Shown: positions 30,423-33,976 of the stretch, in pieces
How positions within the stretch are numbered: the first letter of the stretch is position 1
How the letters are laid out: every line of letters starts with the position of its first letter
Source: Chara braunii
Lineage: Eukaryota; Streptophyta; Charophyceae; Charales; Characeae
Reading direction: 5' to 3'
Assembly (NCBI GenBank): GCA_003427395.1
Contig: BFEA01000178.1
Coordinates: 1,170,022 to 1,203,997, forward strand
Length of the DNA stretch: 33,976 bases
Program-made: the position numbers and the translations under genes
Notes under the pieces: model-generated
Database searches by the model: none
Told to the model about the DNA's origin: nothing
What the model saw: the letters and a program-made list of their open reading frames with translations, nothing else

Positions 30423-31128
30423 CTGATAGCTGGAAGCCTCACGACAAACGCGCACCTCCAACAGGAATTGCCCGTGTCACACTCACAGCCAACAGTGGCG
30501 AAGCCACCCATCCACAACGTTCAGCGACGATCTGTTGCGCAGAACGGATACCCATGGCGAATCCGAAACATCCCAGATTACCGCCGATCCCGCAACATCC
30601 CACCGCCAAGGGCCAACTTCGAGCTCGTTTCCGATCGACTCGGTGATTGAACATGTCTATCGCGGTTGTGGACGACATCAGGATCTTTTTCTTGTTGTCT
30701 TAAACGTTCCCTGTCTCATCGCCCGTTCTCGCACACGCAGCTAGCAATGAGGAACCGCCACGCAACCAGGCGCGAGACGCCGGACACGCATCGGCAACAT
30801 TTTGGATATGGAACTAGCGCTCACACGTTTCATCGCGCCCACAGGAGAACTTCACAGCACCGCCGCCCATGCGGCAGCCCGTCCCCTCGCCACGATTCAT
30901 TTTGGGCGAACTTTGACGTGGACAATCCTCCCAACGATTGCAGTCTCGAAATCTGAGTTGAATGAGCGCACAATGACCTCGTGGAACGATCAGCTCACGA
31001 TCCACGCCGATCACATTTCGAGTCCAATTAATCGCAGCCTTGTTTTCCAGAGCAGCTTAGGGAGGCGTTCTCGGGATTGCAGCAGGAGTGAGAGAGTGCT
31101 GTTCGTGCCACTTGTTCCGGATGGAGTT
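30423..31128. other. No gene recognised
   Basis: Several open frames of 70-116 codons occur on both strands, with overlapping coordinates and no recognisable motifs. I see nothing to choose between them. Confidence 0.4.
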
Positions 31129-32385
31129 CGGATTCATCCGATCTCGGGATGAAGGCAAAAGTAGATGTCATTTGCGATGCCAGTGGTTGGATGACTATGC
31201 CCCCCTTACATGCGACCCATTGTTTTCACGCAACGTTCCCCCATCGAGAGTATGAGGCGACCCCTTGTCCATGACAACCCGCCACTCATGACTTCCGCCG
31301 GTGTTCTTTGTCTCCCACGAGGGGTTATGCAATTCTCAGGCTGGACGTTTTTTGTTTCGCCTTATTACGGAACGTGTGATATAGTTCGGATGAATCCGAA
31401 CCACAACCCTTGGTTCGTGGGAAGTCTCAACGGGAACCGCATCCCTCCGATGTCTCAGTGGAAGGGACAACGACGGCACAGGGGATCGCTTTCGAAGTAA
31501 ACAACTCCAGAAATCATGACACTGATAGCTCCCCATCTGCTTTTGCCTTCGTTTGTAGCTCGGATGAATCCGAACCACAACCACAGACGACTGACGGACG
31601 GTAGTCGTGGCTTTTGTCAGTGTTTATTTATCTTGCATTGGGTTGTGCAATACTCACACAGGACTTATAAGTTCCGCGTCACTCCTAAACGTGTGATATA
31701 GCTCGGATCAATCCGAACCACATCCCTCATCGCATCGGGAGTCCCGAGGTGAGTATCACGCCCAGTGACGGAAGGTCTCATCGCGAAAGGAAAACGGCAG
31801 CACACGCCACGCATCCTGAATGCAACATACAATAACCGATGGTGGGCACTCATGTGCATTAATCCGAGCCACAGATGGTCGCACGACAACCCATTTAATC
31901 TGCTTTTGCCTTCATTTGTAGCTCGGATGAATCCGAACCACAACCACAGACGACTGACGGACGACAGTCGTGGCTTTTGTCAGTGTTTATTTATTCCGCA
32001 TTGGGTTGTGCAATACTCACACAGGACTTATAAGTTCCGCGTCACTCCTAAACGTGTGATATAGCTCGGATCAATTCGAACCACATCCCTCATCACATCG
32101 GGAGCCCCGAGGTGAGTGTCACGCCCAGTGACGGAAGGTCTCATCGGGAAAGGAAAACGGCGGCACACGCCACGCATCCTGAATGCGACATACAATAACC
32201 GATGGTGGGCACTCGTGTGCATTAATCCGAGCCACGGATGGTCGCACGACAACCCATTTAATGTTTATCTTTCCGGGGCAGTTGCTCGGATTGATCTGAA
32301 CCATGGATTGGTAGGCTTGGATGAGCTTCTGTCTAGGACTTCTGTTGGCGGGTGGCTCGGATTGATCCGAACCTCGGATCCGAGG
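31129..32385. promoter_or_regulatory. Distal cluster of the CGGAT-NN-ATCCG palindrome
   Basis: Exact copies start at 31,129, 31,387, 31,561, 31,704, 31,924 and 32,358. One-mismatch copies start at 32,067 and 32,287, and two-mismatch copies at 31,855 and 32,218. A shortened form CTCGGATCCGAG is at 32,374-32,385. Flanks commonly read GCTCGGAT-NN-ATCCGAACCAC. Confidence 0.75.
31537..32262 (+). repeat. 363-bp tandem duplication
   Basis: Unit 1 (31,537-31,899) and unit 2 (31,900-32,262) differ at about 15 positions by eye, near 96 percent identity, so the duplication is recent. Each unit holds three palindrome copies and a small hairpin (ACGACTG...CAGTCGT, 31,950-31,971 in unit 2). Confidence 0.9.
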
Positions 32386-32428
32386 CGGTGCGGTATGCTT
32401 GGATGAGCTTCTGTCTTGCACTTCTGTT
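32315..32428 (+). repeat. 82-bp period direct repeat
   Basis: GCTTGGATGAGCTTCTGTCT followed by a similar ACTTCTGTT occurs at 32,315 and 32,397. One exact palindrome lies between the copies. Confidence 0.7.
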
Positions 32429-32615
32429 CAGCTCGTATTCAGACTGACCGTGGTAGGTAGAGTGTGTGCTTTCATGGCTCTGCGCAAAGTACTTGTCATG
32501 TCGACTATGCGAAAACGTCTTCTGTAGATGACGCGGTGTAATTTGGTTGTCCGGTGTCGGTGTGCTGTTCCGTTCGACGAGGGTCGTCCGACTGTTTTGT
32601 CCGTCTCAATGTGCT

Positions 32616-32816
32616 TTACGGCGTGGGTTTTGATAATTTTAGGAAATCCCGCATCTGCTCTGGAACGGGTCCCTGCGTGACTTTTAGAAAACACTCCATT
32701 GGCTTGGTGAACTTCTGATTGGTGACCTTCTGTAAGGGCTTTGCAATGCGACGTGGAAAGATCCTTTTTTTGGACGATTTCCGATTGACGACCTTCTGTA
32801 AGGGCTTCGCCGACAA
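32616..32816 (-). CDS. Short unrecognised frame with an internal repeat
   Basis: A 66-codon frame without an obvious family. AKPLQKVVNRKS and AKPLQKVTNQKF repeat within it, mirroring a DNA direct repeat (CCTTCTGTAAGGGCTT near 32,725 and 32,790). It is lysine-rich and looks like the end of a larger coding region or a chance frame over a repeat. Start and upstream exon are unknown. Confidence 0.25.
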   Translation of the reverse strand: MSAKPLQKVVNRKSSKKRIFPRRIAKPLQKVTNQKFTKPMECFLKVTQGPVPEQMRDFLKLSKPTP

Positions 32817-32840
32817 AAAAGTGTAGGTCGTTACAGCTGG

Positions 32841-33390
32841 GTGTGGGCCTCGTCGGGGAAATTATCGTTCACCGAAATTGTTTACGATGGTCTCCTCTTC
32901 CGTATATCTATCCATGTGTTCATGTTGTGTAGGGAGTTTAATGTCGTTGAGTCCTTCGACAAGCATCGCCATGAAACCCGAGAAGCACATGCGCTTAGCG
33001 AAACCCTTTCCACCTTGTGCGAGATCGTTGCGGCATCATGACGGTCAAACGTGGATCGACGATGCACCCGAGGACGACTTGGAGGACGACCCATGGACGA
33101 CCGTCGTCCCTTACATGAACTGGCATCTCGACAAATGAAACGAAAATGACTTGAAGGCGATGGAGCGTTCCTACCCATGGGCAAGCCATTACAAGTTTGC
33201 CAACATGTTGGAGTTCGGGAGCCTCATTGCACTGCCTGCTAGTGTCCTCCATCGAAAGACCCTGGACGATAAGGGTAAACCGGTCCGCTTCCGTACCAGC
33301 TTCATACGTCGCCTCCACTGCGAGTATATCACATCTTCGCCACGAACTTGGGGAAGTTCGCAAAAGCAAGATTTGGTGGACTGCGCTCGT
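32841..33390 (+). pseudogene. Fragmented coding region, unrecognised
   Basis: Three plus-strand pieces look protein-like but lie in different frames or across stops: FDKHRHETREAHALSETLSTL (to about 33,041); then, one frame over, DGQTWIDDAPEDDLEDDPWTTVV and YMNWHLDK to a TGA near 33,136; then, in frame after it, AMERSYPWASHYKFANMLEF and TLDDKGKPVRFRTSF. No family was recognised. It may be a decayed gene or exons of one. Confidence 0.3.
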
Positions 33391-33596
33391 CATTGTTCAT
33401 TCTTGGAACACTACCCACCCCGTTGCAAAGGGACTTCTCCACAAGCTCTATCGTACTGTTGTGTGCGGTTGACGGATGACGGATGTCCTTTCGCCAGAGT
33501 GCTATGTGTGGCTTCTTCAAGCAAAAGCGGGAAACTTGTGGATGCAGTTGTGCTTGTGTCACGCAACGAGATGGTGCTTCAGGGCTATGTTGCACG

Positions 33597-33672
33597 CCCG
33601 GCCGCGGCCGGGGGGTCCAAGTCGGCCGCGGCCTAGGCCGATGGCCGAATAGGCCGGGTTCGGCCTAGGCCG
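33597..33672. repeat. GGCC palindrome cluster
   Basis: A perfect 16-base palindrome CCCGGCCGCGGCCGGG lies at 33,597-33,612. CGGCCTAGGCCG occurs twice, at 33,629-33,640 and 33,661-33,672. GGCC recurs many times within 76 bases. AT-rich DNA begins right after. Confidence 0.8.
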
Positions 33673-33976
33673 ATCAGCCAACTTCGGTGCAAGATTTTTT
33701 TTTTTTTTTCTAATGCATGAAAATATATATATATATATGGGCGTGTAGGGCTAAGAAAACCTACACTCCTATATTTTCTTTTTTGGAATCCAACTTTGTT
33801 TAATATTTTTAAAAAATCAGAAACTAAAATCGATTCAAACAAAAAATATATATATGCGGCCATGCTGTGCCTCTAGTGCCAACGGCGTGTCTGGAGTGTA
33901 TTTTTTGGCTGTGACAGACCTTTCTTTGTTTCGTGGGTGTTTTGCAGGCTTGTGATGGGGTGTGAACCGACAGTCT
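33673..33976. other. AT-rich tail with T run and TA repeats
   Basis: There is a T run near 33,693-33,709, a TA run near 33,723-33,738 and another near 33,846-33,854. No gene was seen. The composition changes sharply from the GC-rich cluster on the left, which may mark the edge of an inserted element. Confidence 0.5.

Noticed and set aside
31665-32421. Frames repeated between the two 363-bp units
   Set aside because: The repeated peptides (such as RMNPNHNH) come from the palindrome and the tandem duplication; there is no sign of coding constraint.
1-33976. tRNA, rRNA, snRNA genes and CRISPR arrays
   Set aside because: I looked for box A/B, 5S-like and regular spacer patterns and found none that hold; the motif arrays have variable spacing and no CRISPR-like repeats.

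Overview
This is a gene-poor, repeat-rich nuclear window from a large eukaryotic genome. A plant-type primer binding site (initiator-tRNA-Met class), a plant-style Ty3/gypsy gag-pol, GT-AG introns of about 140-210 nt, long GA microsatellites and one scaffold gap (36 N inside a GA tract) suggest the green lineage. A streptophyte alga such as Chara is my guess, but I cannot test it. I saw no bacterial-type operon, tRNA, rRNA or CRISPR array.

Layout. 1-4,440: the internal part of a decayed Ty3/gypsy retrotransposon on the minus strand (gag, protease, RT, RNase H). The integrase would lie left of the window. Its primer binding site is at 4,427-4,440, and LTR or leader-like sequence probably follows to the right. 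6,170-6,450: a minus-strand promoter-like stretch. 6,585-7,733: a fold-back element of about 1.15 kb with two arms of about 550 bp. 7,732-8,127 and 13,699-14,063: two direct copies of a 365-396 bp repeat enclosing 5.6 kb of non-coding DNA that holds several short repeat families.

14,064-26,060 is the most interesting part. A broken, intron-containing gene on the minus strand (24,358 to 16,856) can be followed through four exons and ends in a ULP1/SENP-type (C48) cysteine protease domain with all four key residues visible. It is flanked on both sides by repeats carrying a short palindrome, CGGAT-NN-ATCCG (often TTCGG-N6-CCGAA). The palindrome occurs 15 times exactly and at least 13 times with one mismatch, all to the right of 14.1 kb. 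Coding core plus motif-rich flanks is the architecture of a large DNA transposon with subterminal binding sites, although I found no terminal inverted repeats.

26,948-27,905: four tandem inverted-repeat (MITE-like) units. 28.4-30.4 kb: a GA tract, 82-bp and 22-bp tandem repeats, a duplicated block with paired TGACGTCA sites, and a 44-bp-stem hairpin. 31.1-32.4 kb: a recent 363-bp tandem duplication rich in the same palindrome. 32.6-33.4 kb: weak coding fragments. 33.6-34.0 kb: a GGCC palindrome cluster, then AT-rich sequence.

No intact gene is present. Both large coding regions are broken, in different ways: the retroelement mainly by in-frame stop codons, the ULP1 gene mainly by single-base losses.
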